Below the pieces are notes generated by a model. It made no database searches. It had not been told where the DNA came from and saw only the letters and a list, made by a program, of their open reading frames with translations. Source: UBA2821 sp902763335 (GTDB taxonomy: Bacteria; Bacillota; Clostridia; Lachnospirales; Lachnospiraceae). Taken from it: a DNA stretch of 64,000 bases. Every line of letters starts with the position of its first letter. Within the stretch, counting starts at the first letter, position 1. The position numbers were made by a program, and so were the translations under genes. Location of the stretch: NCBI GenBank assembly GCA_052066835.1, contig JBQHRJ010000007.1; one strand, given 5' to 3'. Shown one piece after another: positions 44,374 to 54,538 of this stretch.

Positions 44374-45972
44374 TTACTCGTCCTCCTTCTCGTCAAAGAA
44401 ATCATCTTCGGAAACTTCCTCAGATTCTTCTTCGTTTTCGTATTCTTCATCTTCTTCGTCCTCATCTTCATCCTCGATGAAATCCTCTTTTTTCTTGCGT
44501 ACTACCTTGAAATAATATGCTCCACCGATAAAGGCTACTGCAAGAACACCCATAAGCACATAGGAAACCATAGGATTCGGTTCCTCTGCCGCCTCCTGTT
44601 CCGGTTCTGCGGTTTCTGTGCTTTCCGTATTCTCCGTTTCCCCGGTATCTTCTGTTTCCACATTCTGCTCTGCTTCTGCACCACTGTTATTGTTTGGCAG
44701 TGCGCTCTCCTCTGTCGGAATTGCAGACTCCAGTGCTGCTGAATTTTTCGGTAAAGTCTCACTGTTATCGGAAGTTGTATTGAGAAGATCATTTTCTGTT
44801 ACTTCTGTAAGGAAATAAACCATTTCCTCCTCTCCGTCCCTGTCAATAATCAGATAAAACACCTTATCCGATGCTGTCTGAATAGTATAAAATTCCTTAC
44901 CCTGCCCGGACTCCGCTTTTGTATCCTCTACCTTTTCTGCAGCATCCGCTTCTGCCATTGCCTGCTTTTTCTGATCTGCCAGGCTGGTCTGCGAGGTAGA
45001 GTTGCCGTTACTGTCTGTAACGGTATGCTCTGTAACTGTTCCAGTGGCACTTCCCGGCTTGGTGGCTTCCGCACTAACCGGAAGCTGTTCTGCCGGATTT
45101 TCATCACTGTCATCGGCAGGGTCTTTATAATATGGGTTCTTTGTCTTGTAAACCTCAGACATATTTCCGGCATTGTCCATAGCGGAAATCGTAAAATACT
45201 CATACCCCGCATCAAACTGTTGCAGACGGATATTTAAGGTTCCGTTTGTCAGGTCTGTAAATTCATATCCATTCACATAGACTGCTTTTGCACCGGAATC
45301 TGTATCATGTACCTGTATGCTTAACAGTCCGTCGCTGACTGCCGCATTTAAGGTAGGTTTTGTCGTATCAAAGCATTTGATTGTCCTGCTTCTTTCATAG
45401 GTATTGCCCTTCTGGTCTGTGACAAGCACATATACGGTACAGTTCTCGGAAATTTCAAGTTTTCTGTCCTCGGTTACATCCATCCAGCTTCCATTCTGCC
45501 CGATTTTTGCCTGTATACTGGCAATCTCAAAATTGCCTGTGTGTGCCACATCGGATACGGCAATGGTAACTTTTGCAGTATCGTTGTACCAGCCATCCGG
45601 TTTGTTGATGTTTATGGTAACATTAGGCTTTTTATAAGCACATTTTTTGTAATCCCCGGCACATACCTCACAGTTATGGTCATAATCGTAAGCACTGCAT
45701 TTATCCTCACAGGTGCATACCGGCTCCGGCACATCATTTCCTGATACCGTACTCTCCGTTTCCTGCTCTGTACTGCTTTCCGTAGTGGTTTCTGTCTCCT
45801 GCTCTGTGTTGCCCTCTGTTGCTGTCCCACTCTCTCCGGTGGAATTTTCGGCATGAACCTCCGTAGCATAATTTCCGTTCATGGCAAAGCCCACAGCAGG
45901 CATACAGAACAATACTGCTGATAACATAAGTGATAATACCGCTTTATAAGATAACTTCATTTTTTTCTTCAT
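44374..45972 (-). CDS. DUF4366-family surface protein of the ICE
   Basis: This 532-residue protein has a signal peptide (about 10-30, VLSLMLSAVLFCMPAVGFAM), a Thr/Glu-rich low-complexity stretch, and Cys-rich sequence (CTCEDKCSAYDYDHNCEVC, about 85-105). An Ig-like region (VTININKPDGWYNDTAKVTI) leads to a single membrane anchor (about 470-490, VLMGVLAVAFIGGAYYF) and a strongly acidic cytoplasmic tail. The family is a regular member of Tn1549-type conjugation modules and probably acts at the cell surface in mating. It lies 2 bases before topB. Confidence 0.8.
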   Translation of the reverse strand: MKKKMKLSYKAVLSLMLSAVLFCMPAVGFAMNGNYATEVHAENSTGESGTATEGNTEQETETTTESSTEQETESTVSGNDVPEPVCTCEDKCSAYDYDHNCEVCAGDYKKCAYKKPNVTININKPDGWYNDTAKVTIAVSDVAHTGNFEIASIQAKIGQNGSWMDVTEDRKLEISENCTVYVLVTDQKGNTYERSRTIKCFDTTKPTLNAAVSDGLLSIQVHDTDSGAKAVYVNGYEFTDLTNGTLNIRLQQFDAGYEYFTISAMDNAGNMSEVYKTKNPYYKDPADDSDENPAEQLPVSAEATKPGSATGTVTEHTVTDSNGNSTSQTSLADQKKQAMAEADAAEKVEDTKAESGQGKEFYTIQTASDKVFYLIIDRDGEEEMVYFLTEVTENDLLNTTSDNSETLPKNSAALESAIPTEESALPNNNSGAEAEQNVETEDTGETENTESTETAEPEQEAAEEPNPMVSYVLMGVLAVAFIGGAYYFKVVRKKKEDFIEDEDEDEEDEEYENEEESEEVSEDDFFDEKEDE

Positions 45973-46231
45973 GGCTTTCTGCCCCCTTTTCTGATTTCTG
46001 TAACTGTTCTTCCTGTTCCTTTTTCCTTAACAGATGCCGGATTTCTTCCTCGCTGACCTTATTCAGTAGAATCAGCCGTTCCAGAGAGATTTTATTTTTT
46101 TCAATGAATTTCATCTTCTCTGCATCCTCCGCCATCTGCAACTGCTCCTCCAAGTCCTTTTGTCTTGCCTGCAATCCCGCAAGCTGCTCCCGGACTTTTG
46201 TAAGCTCCTTTTCAATTCTTTCCTTTGTCAT
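45944..46231 (-). CDS. DUF4315-family coiled-coil protein
   Basis: This 95-residue protein is helical with a charged coiled coil (KERIEKELTKVREQLAGLQA) and LILLNKVSEEEIRHLLRKK, the DUF4315 pattern. It overlaps the DUF4366 gene by 29 bases and follows the CD1108-type gene by 18, which is the normal order in these modules. The start at 46231 fits GTGAGG. The precise role in transfer is unknown. Confidence 0.75.
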   Translation of the reverse strand: MTKERIEKELTKVREQLAGLQARQKDLEEQLQMAEDAEKMKFIEKNKISLERLILLNKVSEEEIRHLLRKKEQEEQLQKSEKGAESHEEKNEVIL

Positions 46232-46249
46232 TGTCCTCACTTCCTATGG

Positions 46250-48871
46250 TTAATTTAATCTTCCAAAACTGTAAAAATGGCTCTGCCAGTATGATGTATT
46301 GATATTTGCATACTTAATTGGATCGCCGCAGTGTATCATCACACCGTTTCCACAATAGATACCTACATGACTGACAGGACCCGGTGAATTATAAGTGCCT
46401 GTAAAAAAGATAATGTCCCCTGCCTTTGCATCTGCCGCCGAAACAGGAGTACACTGGTCATAAATGCCCTGTGCCGTGGTTCGTGGCAGATCATGGACAC
46501 CACTGTTAGTAAACACCCAGCACACGAATCCGGAACAGTCAAAACTCGTTGACGGGGACGAACCGCCCCATACATAAGGATAGCCCAAGTATTTTGCGGC
46601 TTCTTCCATAAGTGCCTGCACCGTTGCATCATCATAAGAATCCGGCGGTATTGCATTTCCCCCGCCACTTCCGCTTCCCGGTGCTTCTCCGTACAGTGTT
46701 CCTTCCCCGGCTTCAAAGTAAAATAACGGGTTATAATACTCCCCGTTATACAGACACTCGATATGAAGATGGCTTCCCGTACTGCTTCCGGTATTTCCTG
46801 TTGTTCCGATGACCGTTCCATGTGTGACAATCTGTCCTGTGCTGACACTTAACGTGTCCATATGTGCGTACTTGGTTGTATAACCATCTTTTTCAACCAC
46901 CACATAATTCCCGTAAGAAGCATCATAGGTAGCTGTTGTAACAGTACCATCCATAGATGCAAGAACCTGAGTACCTGTCGGTACTGCAATGTCCACACCA
47001 CGGTGGAACTGCTCCTCTCCGGTAACCGGATTGATACGATAGCCATAATAGCTGCTCACATAGTTGTACCAGTACAAATCAAGTGGTGTATAAAACTGCT
47101 GGACAAGACCATGTGTTTCATTATAAAGAGCATAAATTTCCTTCTGCTCCTCATTCATGCGTCCTGCCACAACCACATTCAAATCCACGGCTGTCAGTGT
47201 TACATCAAGTATGGTTACAGTATATTCTTCTTCCTCCTCATACTCATATTCTTCCTCTGTTTCTTCTCCTGTTACCGGGTCTGTCACGGTTCTGGTCCCT
47301 GTCTTTGTGACTGTCCGAGTCCTTGTTTCCGTTGTTGGCGTTAAGGTCAGCTCATACATCTCGTCGAACAGGCTTTCCACCTCGCTTTGTACCTCTGCCG
47401 CCGTAAATTCCGTATGAACTGCCGACAAATAACTAATCAGAGCAAACGGGTCATGCCCGATAGCATCCAGATTGTAGCGGTATTCGTCATAATCCGGATA
47501 ATCTGTTTCTATGGCATTGATTTCTTTCTGCAATTCCATTTCCAGCTCAGAAAAAGCTAAATCTGCTGCATCAATCTCTGCCGGAACACTCATGTAACTG
47601 CCTGCCATCGTGGTACTCATACCCTCCGAAAACATTGCACCACAGGAAGATATGCAGGTCATAATCATAACCAGCAGTAAAGCAAAAATGCCTATGGTAA
47701 CAAGCAGTCCGGCGTGTTTTGCTGCAAGTTCCTGCACCTTTTTTGCAACTGTTGTTGTAAAACTGGCTGTCTTTGCTGCCGCTTCCTTCGTATTCTTTGC
47801 TGCCTGTCCAGCCCTCCTTGCTTTTGCATACTCCCGCTTGATCCGCTGTTTCTGCAACCGCCTCTGCATTTGCTTCTTTAAGGTCTTTTCCTGCATTTGG
47901 GGATTTTCCTCAAGGAATTTCTGATAACGGAAATTGACCTCTTTCTGAAACTGCTTCTTCTCCAGCTTTTTCACTTTCTCATGCTGACGTTGCAGGCGGC
48001 TCTTATGGTGCCGTTTTACAAAATGGTACACATCCTCGGCTTTCTGTTCCGTCTTGTGTGCACCCTCTACTCCGGAATTTTCTTTTTCCACCTCAGCTAC
48101 CTTGCCATGCGTAAAGTTGGAAACCTCTGCACCCGCCCTGCCTGTTATTACTTTCACGGGATTGTCCGGCTTAAACTGCTTTTCCTTTTTATCCGCAGTC
48201 AGAACATATTTCGCCCTGCCTGTCTTTTCATCAAAAACACGCTCAAGGGAATACTCTGTTTTCTTCGGAATCTTCTTTCTTGCCGCTTCTGTTTTTCTCC
48301 CGGCTTTTTCTGCCTTTTTCTGAAGCCTGTCTAACTTTTCGCTTCCTTCAAACTCTGTTCTTTCACTCTCCGTAAAAGTGCTGTCCTTTGTCTGAAAGTC
48401 ATGATCAAAATCAGAAGTCCTGGTTCTCTGCCTGTCCTGATATTCCCGCCTGCGGTATTTCCCCTTTTTTTCAGATTGGTGGTAAGTATCCCTGCGGTGG
48501 TAATCATCCTGTGGCTGGCTTTTATCCTGCCCGGAAACATTCTCCTCAGCAAAAGCATTATTTTCCTGTGAAAAATCACTTTTCTGATTATTACTGGTAT
48601 CCGTATTTCCAGACTTTTGGTCACTCTGTCCAAAGGTATCCTCTTTCCGGTACTGACCTGTCTTTCGCTTATTTTTTCCGGACTTTTGTTTCTGTTCCGA
48701 CCTCTGGACATCATGTCCAGAAGTTCTATTTTCATCTCTCGGCTGATTTGTGCCGGAATATTTTTCTTTTCCCTTATGAGTGGTATTAGCTCCCTTTACA
48801 GAACCTCCATTCACAAAAGTGCTTTCATTCTTTGCAAATACAGCCGCCTGCTTCTTCTTTCTCTCTGCCAC
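46250..48871 (-). CDS. CD1108-family mating hydrolase (M23 peptidase plus NlpC/P60)
   Basis: This 873-residue protein is the VirB1-like wall hydrolase of the transfer apparatus. Residues 1-370 are a basic, Gln/Lys-rich cytoplasmic region with TSGHDV and related words. A membrane segment lies at about 393-412 (LLVTIGIFALLLVMIMTCIS). An M23-type peptidase fold follows about 615-725 (HRGVDIAVPTGT, GSHLHIECLYN), and a C-terminal NlpC/P60 domain about 755-873 (FDCSGFVCWVF, VSHVGIYCGNG). The GTG start overlaps the virB4 stop (TAGTG). Two SGQDV-type palindromes lie in its N-terminal coding part. Confidence 0.85.
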   Translation of the reverse strand: MAERKKKQAAVFAKNESTFVNGGSVKGANTTHKGKEKYSGTNQPRDENRTSGHDVQRSEQKQKSGKNKRKTGQYRKEDTFGQSDQKSGNTDTSNNQKSDFSQENNAFAEENVSGQDKSQPQDDYHRRDTYHQSEKKGKYRRREYQDRQRTRTSDFDHDFQTKDSTFTESERTEFEGSEKLDRLQKKAEKAGRKTEAARKKIPKKTEYSLERVFDEKTGRAKYVLTADKKEKQFKPDNPVKVITGRAGAEVSNFTHGKVAEVEKENSGVEGAHKTEQKAEDVYHFVKRHHKSRLQRQHEKVKKLEKKQFQKEVNFRYQKFLEENPQMQEKTLKKQMQRRLQKQRIKREYAKARRAGQAAKNTKEAAAKTASFTTTVAKKVQELAAKHAGLLVTIGIFALLLVMIMTCISSCGAMFSEGMSTTMAGSYMSVPAEIDAADLAFSELEMELQKEINAIETDYPDYDEYRYNLDAIGHDPFALISYLSAVHTEFTAAEVQSEVESLFDEMYELTLTPTTETRTRTVTKTGTRTVTDPVTGEETEEEYEYEEEEEYTVTILDVTLTAVDLNVVVAGRMNEEQKEIYALYNETHGLVQQFYTPLDLYWYNYVSSYYGYRINPVTGEEQFHRGVDIAVPTGTQVLASMDGTVTTATYDASYGNYVVVEKDGYTTKYAHMDTLSVSTGQIVTHGTVIGTTGNTGSSTGSHLHIECLYNGEYYNPLFYFEAGEGTLYGEAPGSGSGGGNAIPPDSYDDATVQALMEEAAKYLGYPYVWGGSSPSTSFDCSGFVCWVFTNSGVHDLPRTTAQGIYDQCTPVSAADAKAGDIIFFTGTYNSPGPVSHVGIYCGNGVMIHCGDPIKYANINTSYWQSHFYSFGRLN

Positions 48872-49250
48872 TAATTATTTTCCCCCTGCCTTACACTTTC
48901 CTCCGGTTTGGTATTCATAATCGCATAGGTCTTAGTATCTGTCGGGTATTTATCCACGAATGGAATTACCACGTTGTCAAACAGGATAAGACCGGAACCC
49001 GGCTCTGAATTGGTCACATGGGCAAGCTGCTTTTCCGACAACCCCAGCTTATCTGCAAGGATTGTCTGATCCTTTGCGTTCTGATTTAACAGATACACAA
49101 AATCAGAGTTACCAAGAATACCCTCGATTTCCTCCGATTTCAGGAAGTCACCCACATTCTGCGTCAGACCTGTTGGAATACCGCCCCATTTTCTGAAACG
49201 CTTCCAGATTTCCACAGAATAAATGGCTGTCTGCTTTTCCTTTAAAAGCA
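48871..49250 (-). CDS. virB4: VirB4-like conjugation ATPase, 3' exon
   Basis: This is the last part of VirB4, from LLLKEKQTAIYSVEIWKRF and GGIPTGLTQNVGDFL to the stop at 48871. Splicing of the group II intron joins it to the 5' exon at 52110 so that CAC-CTG-CTT restores EFHLLLK. The open frame runs on upstream to 49314 only inside intron sequence. The segment carries the arginine-finger region of the ATPase, so unspliced message gives no working enzyme. Confidence 0.88.
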
Positions 49251-49290
49251 ATCTCGATAGGTCAGACGCTTTCACGCCTTTCGCCCCGAG

Positions 49291-49325
49291 CCACACCGTG
49301 CAAGCAACTTTCATTGCACACGGCG
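49291..49325 (-). ncRNA. Domain V of the group II intron
   Basis: On the minus strand the GCCGTGTGCAATG-AAAG-TTGCTTGCACGGTGT hairpin (split here for length) has the length and GAAA-type loop of the catalytic domain V, about 40 bases before the 3' splice site. Confidence 0.75.
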
Positions 49326-49359
49326 TTCCATGGGAAGAGTTTCTTTATTGTTAATGCAG

Positions 49360-51288
49360 TTATTTCAAAGATTGTTTTAGCGTTATTAGATTGATAGGCT
49401 CTCGCCCAACATTTTTACGCCACTTGTTAAGTTTCGTTAATTTCGTGCTTTCTTTACATCCTGTTTTTTCTATCAGTCTGTGAATTGTATTTACATCTGT
49501 TTCATAAATTAGCTGTGCAACATCTTTATGAACAATCCTAAGATTTTTATACTCATCTGTTCCACCCTGTTCTTTAGGTATAAATCTGTGACATGCAACA
49601 TCCTCAAATAATAGCTGTTGCTTAGATACTTCACATTTACCTTTTACCGCCACAAAGCGTGCAAGTCTGTTATCACAAAACTCAATACTCTCTGCTGTAC
49701 TGTTATCTCTGCCGAGTTGCAGTAACACATCGATATATGCGTCTTTCAATAACATCTTGTGTATTTCTTCTCTGCCCTCTGGTGTGTAACGATTTACTGT
49801 CGGACTATGGCACATAGGGTTACAGGTTTTACAATAAGCCACAGGCACAACTACCATACCATTTATAAAGCGTAACTGTTTCGAGTTCTGATACTTTTGA
49901 TAAAAGTATTCATCCATGCCCCCTTTTCGCTTTTCGGGTACTTCATTGGTTAGCGACTGCTTCGTATTAAGCCTTGTTTTCATTGTTTTATCTATCGACG
50001 GAAACATTTTATGAACATCTGCACATATCATAGTTGCCATATTGTAATACTCATGCATACCTACAACCATCTGATTGTAAGCAATAATGGCATTGTGCTG
50101 TGATTGCTCCAATGAATGTGACCTACAGGCTTCTGCAATGGCTTTTTTCAATTTCTTCTGTTGACTGGTAATGGCTTTATCTGTCATATGAGACTTTATT
50201 ACCCACTTTCCACTCTTACGAATAAGCTTGAATTTTATTCCTAAAAACTCACTGTATCCTGTTTTAAGATTTGTTATCTTAGATTTCTCCTTGGATGTCT
50301 CCAGTTTAAGTCTGTCCATTAGCCATTCTTCAACAGCATATTTTAATTTGACCGCTTCTCCATACGTTTTGCAGAATATCTTAAAATCATCAGCATAACG
50401 GATGATATGACATTCTTTTAACTTAGACTGCCTTAGCTTTTTATAGAGATTTCCTTTGTTAAGCGTACCATTTTTATTAGGGTAGGTATCACTTGGTAAA
50501 GCATGATGTACTGGCATTTCTTCCCATTGACTGGCAACCCACCAATCTAATTCATTAAGAACAATATTAGCCAGTAACGGACTAAGCACTCCGCCTTGTG
50601 GCGTTCCTTTATCAGGTACAAAACGTTCTCTTTTATCTTCTATAGGTGCTTTTAGCATTTTCCCAATGAGACATAAAAGATTTTTGTCCTGTATTCCTAA
50701 AGTCCATATCTGCTTTAATAGTTTTGCATGATTGACATTATCAAAGAAACCTTTAATATCAACATCAACCACATAATGAAAACCATCTCTTTGTGCATAT
50801 TTATAGCACATAGCCACAGCATTTTTTGTATTTCGGTTTGGTCTGAAACCATAACTTTTATCGTAAAACTTTGCTTCACATATCGGTTCTAATATTTGCA
50901 ATACACTTTGCTGAACTATTCTGTCAATCACAGTCGGTATTCCCAATGGTCTCTTCTTTCCGTTTGGTTTTGGGATATATACTCGTCTTACTGCTTTAGG
51001 CTGGTAATTAAGTATTTTTCCTTTTACCTTGGCTATCAATTTCATTTCTGAAATGTCACGCAGATTTTCAAACGTCATTCCATCAACACCCGGCGTATTA
51101 CTTCCATCATTACCTTTTAAGTTACGATAAGCCATCTTAATATTGGCATCAGAACATATAATACTGATTAAATCTGTAAATACTCTTCCTTTTGCACTCT
51201 CCGCATAAAGTCTGTCCTGTACTCCAATCATGTCGTAGTACTCGGCATTACGGATACTGCTTTTCTTTAACAAGTCCTTTCTTTGCAT
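49360..51288 (-). CDS. ltrA: Group II intron reverse transcriptase/maturase with HNH domain
   Basis: This protein of about 642 residues is encoded in the intron. It has reverse transcriptase motifs (GIPTVIDRIVQQSVLQILEP split as GIPTVIDRIVQQ and FYDKSYGFRPNR; catalytic YADD in IIRYADDFKIF; QGGVLSPLLANI), the maturase X domain (about 370-460) and a C-terminal zinc/HNH endonuclease (CKTCNPMC, then HRFIPKEQGGTDEYKNL). ATG 51288 follows GAGGTG; other starts up to 51300 are possible. All catalytic motifs are intact, so the intron may still be mobile. Confidence 0.92.
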   Translation of the reverse strand: MQRKDLLKKSSIRNAEYYDMIGVQDRLYAESAKGRVFTDLISIICSDANIKMAYRNLKGNDGSNTPGVDGMTFENLRDISEMKLIAKVKGKILNYQPKAVRRVYIPKPNGKKRPLGIPTVIDRIVQQSVLQILEPICEAKFYDKSYGFRPNRNTKNAVAMCYKYAQRDGFHYVVDVDIKGFFDNVNHAKLLKQIWTLGIQDKNLLCLIGKMLKAPIEDKRERFVPDKGTPQGGVLSPLLANIVLNELDWWVASQWEEMPVHHALPSDTYPNKNGTLNKGNLYKKLRQSKLKECHIIRYADDFKIFCKTYGEAVKLKYAVEEWLMDRLKLETSKEKSKITNLKTGYSEFLGIKFKLIRKSGKWVIKSHMTDKAITSQQKKLKKAIAEACRSHSLEQSQHNAIIAYNQMVVGMHEYYNMATMICADVHKMFPSIDKTMKTRLNTKQSLTNEVPEKRKGGMDEYFYQKYQNSKQLRFINGMVVVPVAYCKTCNPMCHSPTVNRYTPEGREEIHKMLLKDAYIDVLLQLGRDNSTAESIEFCDNRLARFVAVKGKCEVSKQQLLFEDVACHRFIPKEQGGTDEYKNLRIVHKDVAQLIYETDVNTIHRLIEKTGCKESTKLTKLNKWRKNVGREPINLITLKQSLK

Positions 51289-52109
51289 AGTCAACATCAC
51301 CTCACTCTCGTAAGCCTTTGTTTCTTTTAGTCATACTCGAACCTATGAATGCTAACTACATTATTTTATAAACTCTTTTTATTGGTTAGCTTCAAATACT
51401 AACCATCCCACTAGAGGCTGTTGCTCCATTTCCATTACAGAAACTTCAACGCTCGTGCCTCCGCTCTCACAACGATAAAGGTAAGTTATACAAAATTTGC
51501 TTTCCTTACCAACAGGTCATTGCGTGTGTAACCACTATCTGTTCGTTGCTTTCGACGTTCCAATATGGTGCAATATACTGTACTTAGGTGCCTCCTTTGA
51601 GCCTGCTAATTTATACTGCCTGTAACAGTATCCCGATTTTCACTTCCACGCCCTTACTCATCGGTAATTAACGCCAAACCATTGGCATACGCCTTTCGAC
51701 GTATTCGAATTTTAGACCCTTTAAATCGTCAGTTTGTCCCCACTTCTGTGGATACTCACCTTATACAGCTTCACTACATAATAACCAACAGCCTGTACCT
51801 CTACAGACGTTTCCTCAGCTCATACATTATTAAAATATTTCTTCCACAGGTGGGCTCTAGCCACTTTTAAACCAATGTTTTCAATATTTCATAAAATAAC
51901 TCTCTGTTAGGATTGGCTTTTTGCTCTTCAGCCTAGCTATTACTACACTTTCGCATTACACCGCTACTCATGCAGAGGGCAGTTTACGTGTGTCCCTTTG
52001 TGGCGTTACCCACTCATTTGAACAACACCATATCAGTTGTATCAGCAGTTTTGTCTTACGACGGGCACTGCTGACCCCGTTGCCTATTAAGCAACGGAAC
52101 GTCTCGCCC

Positions 52110-54165
52110 GGTGGAACTCATCACAGTAATAACGGGTAGCAATCTTTCTTTCCCTGTTCTGCGATACCCTGTTCCATACCGCATCCTGCACGATTAACAT
52201 TCCAAGCTCTTTTAACTGGTTTCCCAAGTCCCTGATGTCAAAACACATAATGCGGTTCTTACTGTCTACGTTGGTACGGTGGTTAAAATAATTCTGCGAA
52301 CCATGCACATACAGCACAAGACTGTTGGCAATACGTTCTGCCTTACTGTTCTTATGCTCCAGAAGGGCATTATACAAATCTTCAAGGATTGGCATGTTCT
52401 CCGGCACCGGATTTTCAAAATAAGCATCATAGATATGACGGATACACTCGTCAATGATACCCTTCTCATCATTTTCCAGACCGTCCTTTCCTCCGGCAAT
52501 CAGATCACAGAGGGTAATGATAAAATCACTCTTTAATTTCAGTGCTTCTTTATCATTCTTATGACTTAACTGGATATCCATCGGGTTTAAGTAATCCTTT
52601 GAATTGGTGGCAAGTCTTACCACCTGTCCATGCAAGGCTCCCACAAGGGCAAAATACTCTCCCTCCGGGTCACAGATAATCACATCATCCCTTGTCATCA
52701 AAAAGCAGGATAAAATCTCACGCTTTGCACTGAACGATTTACCGGAACCGGGTGTACCAAGTATGACTCCATTCGGTGTACGAAGCCTTTTCCTGTCTGC
52801 CATAATCATGTTGTTTGACAAGGCATTCAGTCCATAATAAATTGCCGGGGCAGGCATAAATAACTCCTGCGTACAGAACGGCACCAGAATAGCGGTACTC
52901 TTTGTGGTAAGCACCCTCTCAATGCCCGTATCATTACAGCCAATCGGTGCAGATGCCATAAGTCCCTGCTCCTGCAAATACTGCATACATCTCAAATTGC
53001 AGTTTGCCTGCTGGATAATGCCGGACACTCTCTGAATCAGATTTTCAAGCTCCCTCTTATTTCTGCCGTAACAGGTAATGAGAAAGGTCATCTTGATAAT
53101 CTTCTGGTTACTTGTATTCAGGTCATCCAAAAGTTCCAGCGTGTCCTTCTCGTAAGTGATAATGTCCGTTGGCAGAATATCCATGTCATAGCCGGAACGT
53201 ACTGCTTTTTTCTGCTCCTCAATCTTCATTTTCTGAATGTTGGTCAGAGCTGCCTTTAACATCTTGATTGCCTTTACCGGGTCCATTGTCTGCATGTGCA
53301 TGGTAACGGTTAAGTTATCATCAATGTCAAGGAGCTTCTTTAACAGCTCGTCATTGAACCTCGGTGCAATAATGTCCAGATAGTGGACACAGCCGTACAT
53401 CTTCCCTGCCTTAAAACGGCTCGGATAACGGAAATCAAAGCCCGGCGGTGCAATATAATCCTTTACGCTCTTTCCCGACTCTGACAGTTCCTGAAATGAA
53501 AAACGGAAAGGTTCCATTGTATCCTGGTTGAAATATTCATGCAGGATACGCAGTCTTTCCTTTCCGTCGAGGCTTCTTGCGTGTGTGCCAAGATTCAAAA
53601 AATTTTTAATCACATCAGCTTCAATATTATTCAGCTTTGATTTTGCTTCTTTGAAGCCCTTGCACTCCGTACCAAAAATAAGGTACTTTGATTTAATAAT
53701 GCCGTTGTTGCTCTTTGCAGCCTGCTTCTTTAACATCTCCGAATATTCCTCCCGGATATCATCAAAATCATCTCCCTGCAAAGGAATGTCAAACTGGTCT
53801 ATTAAAGTCTGTTCGTTTACCTGTCTGTTAAACAGAAATAGCTGGAACTTAATAGATGGGTCAAAATAATTGATAAATTTACTGTACTCCTCCAGAATCT
53901 CTCCCTGATCCTCTATCTCAAGAAGGTCATAGTTGATATCGAAAAACTCCACCATTTTCGTGTAATAGGTGGAAGTCACCTGACAGATGCCGTCACGGAA
54001 CATCTTTTTAAAAGTAATCGTATTCTGTGCCGTGGTTGGTTTTTCCTGCTTTTTGTCATTTCCTGCAAGAGTACGTTTCAACTCTGCAAGCCTTCTCTTT
54101 TCTGAAAAATTCAAGCCCGCTTTTACAGGTTTACCCTGTTGTTTTGCCTGCGGCTTTTTCTTCAA
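52110..54165 (-). CDS. virB4: VirB4-like conjugation ATPase, 5' exon
   Basis: This exon encodes about 685 residues of the VirB4/TraC-type ATPase, up to ATRYYCDEFH. Walker A is GTPGSGKSFSAKREI (about residue 475) and the Walker B element YYCDEF lies exactly at the splice junction. The start is TTG at 54165 behind AAGGAGGTG, overlapping the PrgI gene by 35-46 bases. Reading into the intron gives a stop at 52087. With the 3' exon the protein has 811 codons, the usual length, and powers pilus and DNA export with VirD4. Confidence 0.92.
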
Positions 54166-54520
54166 GATAACGCACCTCCTTCTCTATTTTCTCCCGTTCC
54201 TCCAACTGCCTGTAAATGTTTTCAGATTTATAGGGACGTATTCCCGGTGTCAGTATTTTCTGCCGTATCATAAAGTACAGAATCTTCTCAGCCGGAAAGC
54301 CGTCCTTTTCATACATTGCCAGAAAGAAAAACGGCAGCATGACTACCACCATGAGTAGTGCAGATGCCTGTGTCCCAATTGCCCCTTTTGTGAAAATATA
54401 AAAGGGGATACCCACTGCACCCGCACCACCAAAGCAGATTATCTGGCGTTTTGTCAAATTCATTGCCACCTTTGTCTTGATGCCGCTTAAATCTTTTGGC
54501 ACTGCTACTGATATTGCCAT
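54131..54520 (-). CDS. PrgI-family membrane protein
   Basis: This 129-residue protein begins ISVAVPKDLSGIKTKVAMNL and has two adjacent membrane helices (about 26-70), the PrgI/VirB3-like pattern, then a charged tail (EEREKIEKEVRYLEEKAA). ATG 54520 is favoured by AAAGGA nine bases before. It overlaps virB4, as usual in these modules. It probably anchors VirB4 at the membrane. Confidence 0.85.
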   Translation of the reverse strand: MAISVAVPKDLSGIKTKVAMNLTKRQIICFGGAGAVGIPFYIFTKGAIGTQASALLMVVVMLPFFFLAMYEKDGFPAEKILYFMIRQKILTPGIRPYKSENIYRQLEEREKIEKEVRYLEEKAAGKTTG

Positions 54521-54538
54521 AAGCATTTTCCTTTCCCA

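Larger units (their letters stand above)
49251..52109 (-). mobile_element. Group II intron in virB4
   Basis: The 2,859-base intron starts with GGGCG (a variant of GTGYG) at 52109 and ends GAGAT at 49251, leaving exons that join in frame. A domain V-like hairpin lies at 49291-49325 (GCCGTGTGCAATGAAAG, then the paired strand), the maturase gene occupies domain IV, and about 800 bases of structured RNA precede it. A candidate exon-binding site GTGGAA (complement at 51842-51847) could pair with TTCCAC at the 5' exon end. Confidence 0.9.

Noticed and set aside
45404..48334. Plus-strand frames over the DUF4366 and CD1108 genes
   Set aside because: Low-complexity shadows of Ser/Thr/Glu-rich minus-strand genes, without ribosome sites.
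53384..53396. TGTCCA-gatag-TGGACA in virB4
   Set aside because: Half-sites are in the opposite order and the arms differ from the dispersed palindrome; likely chance.
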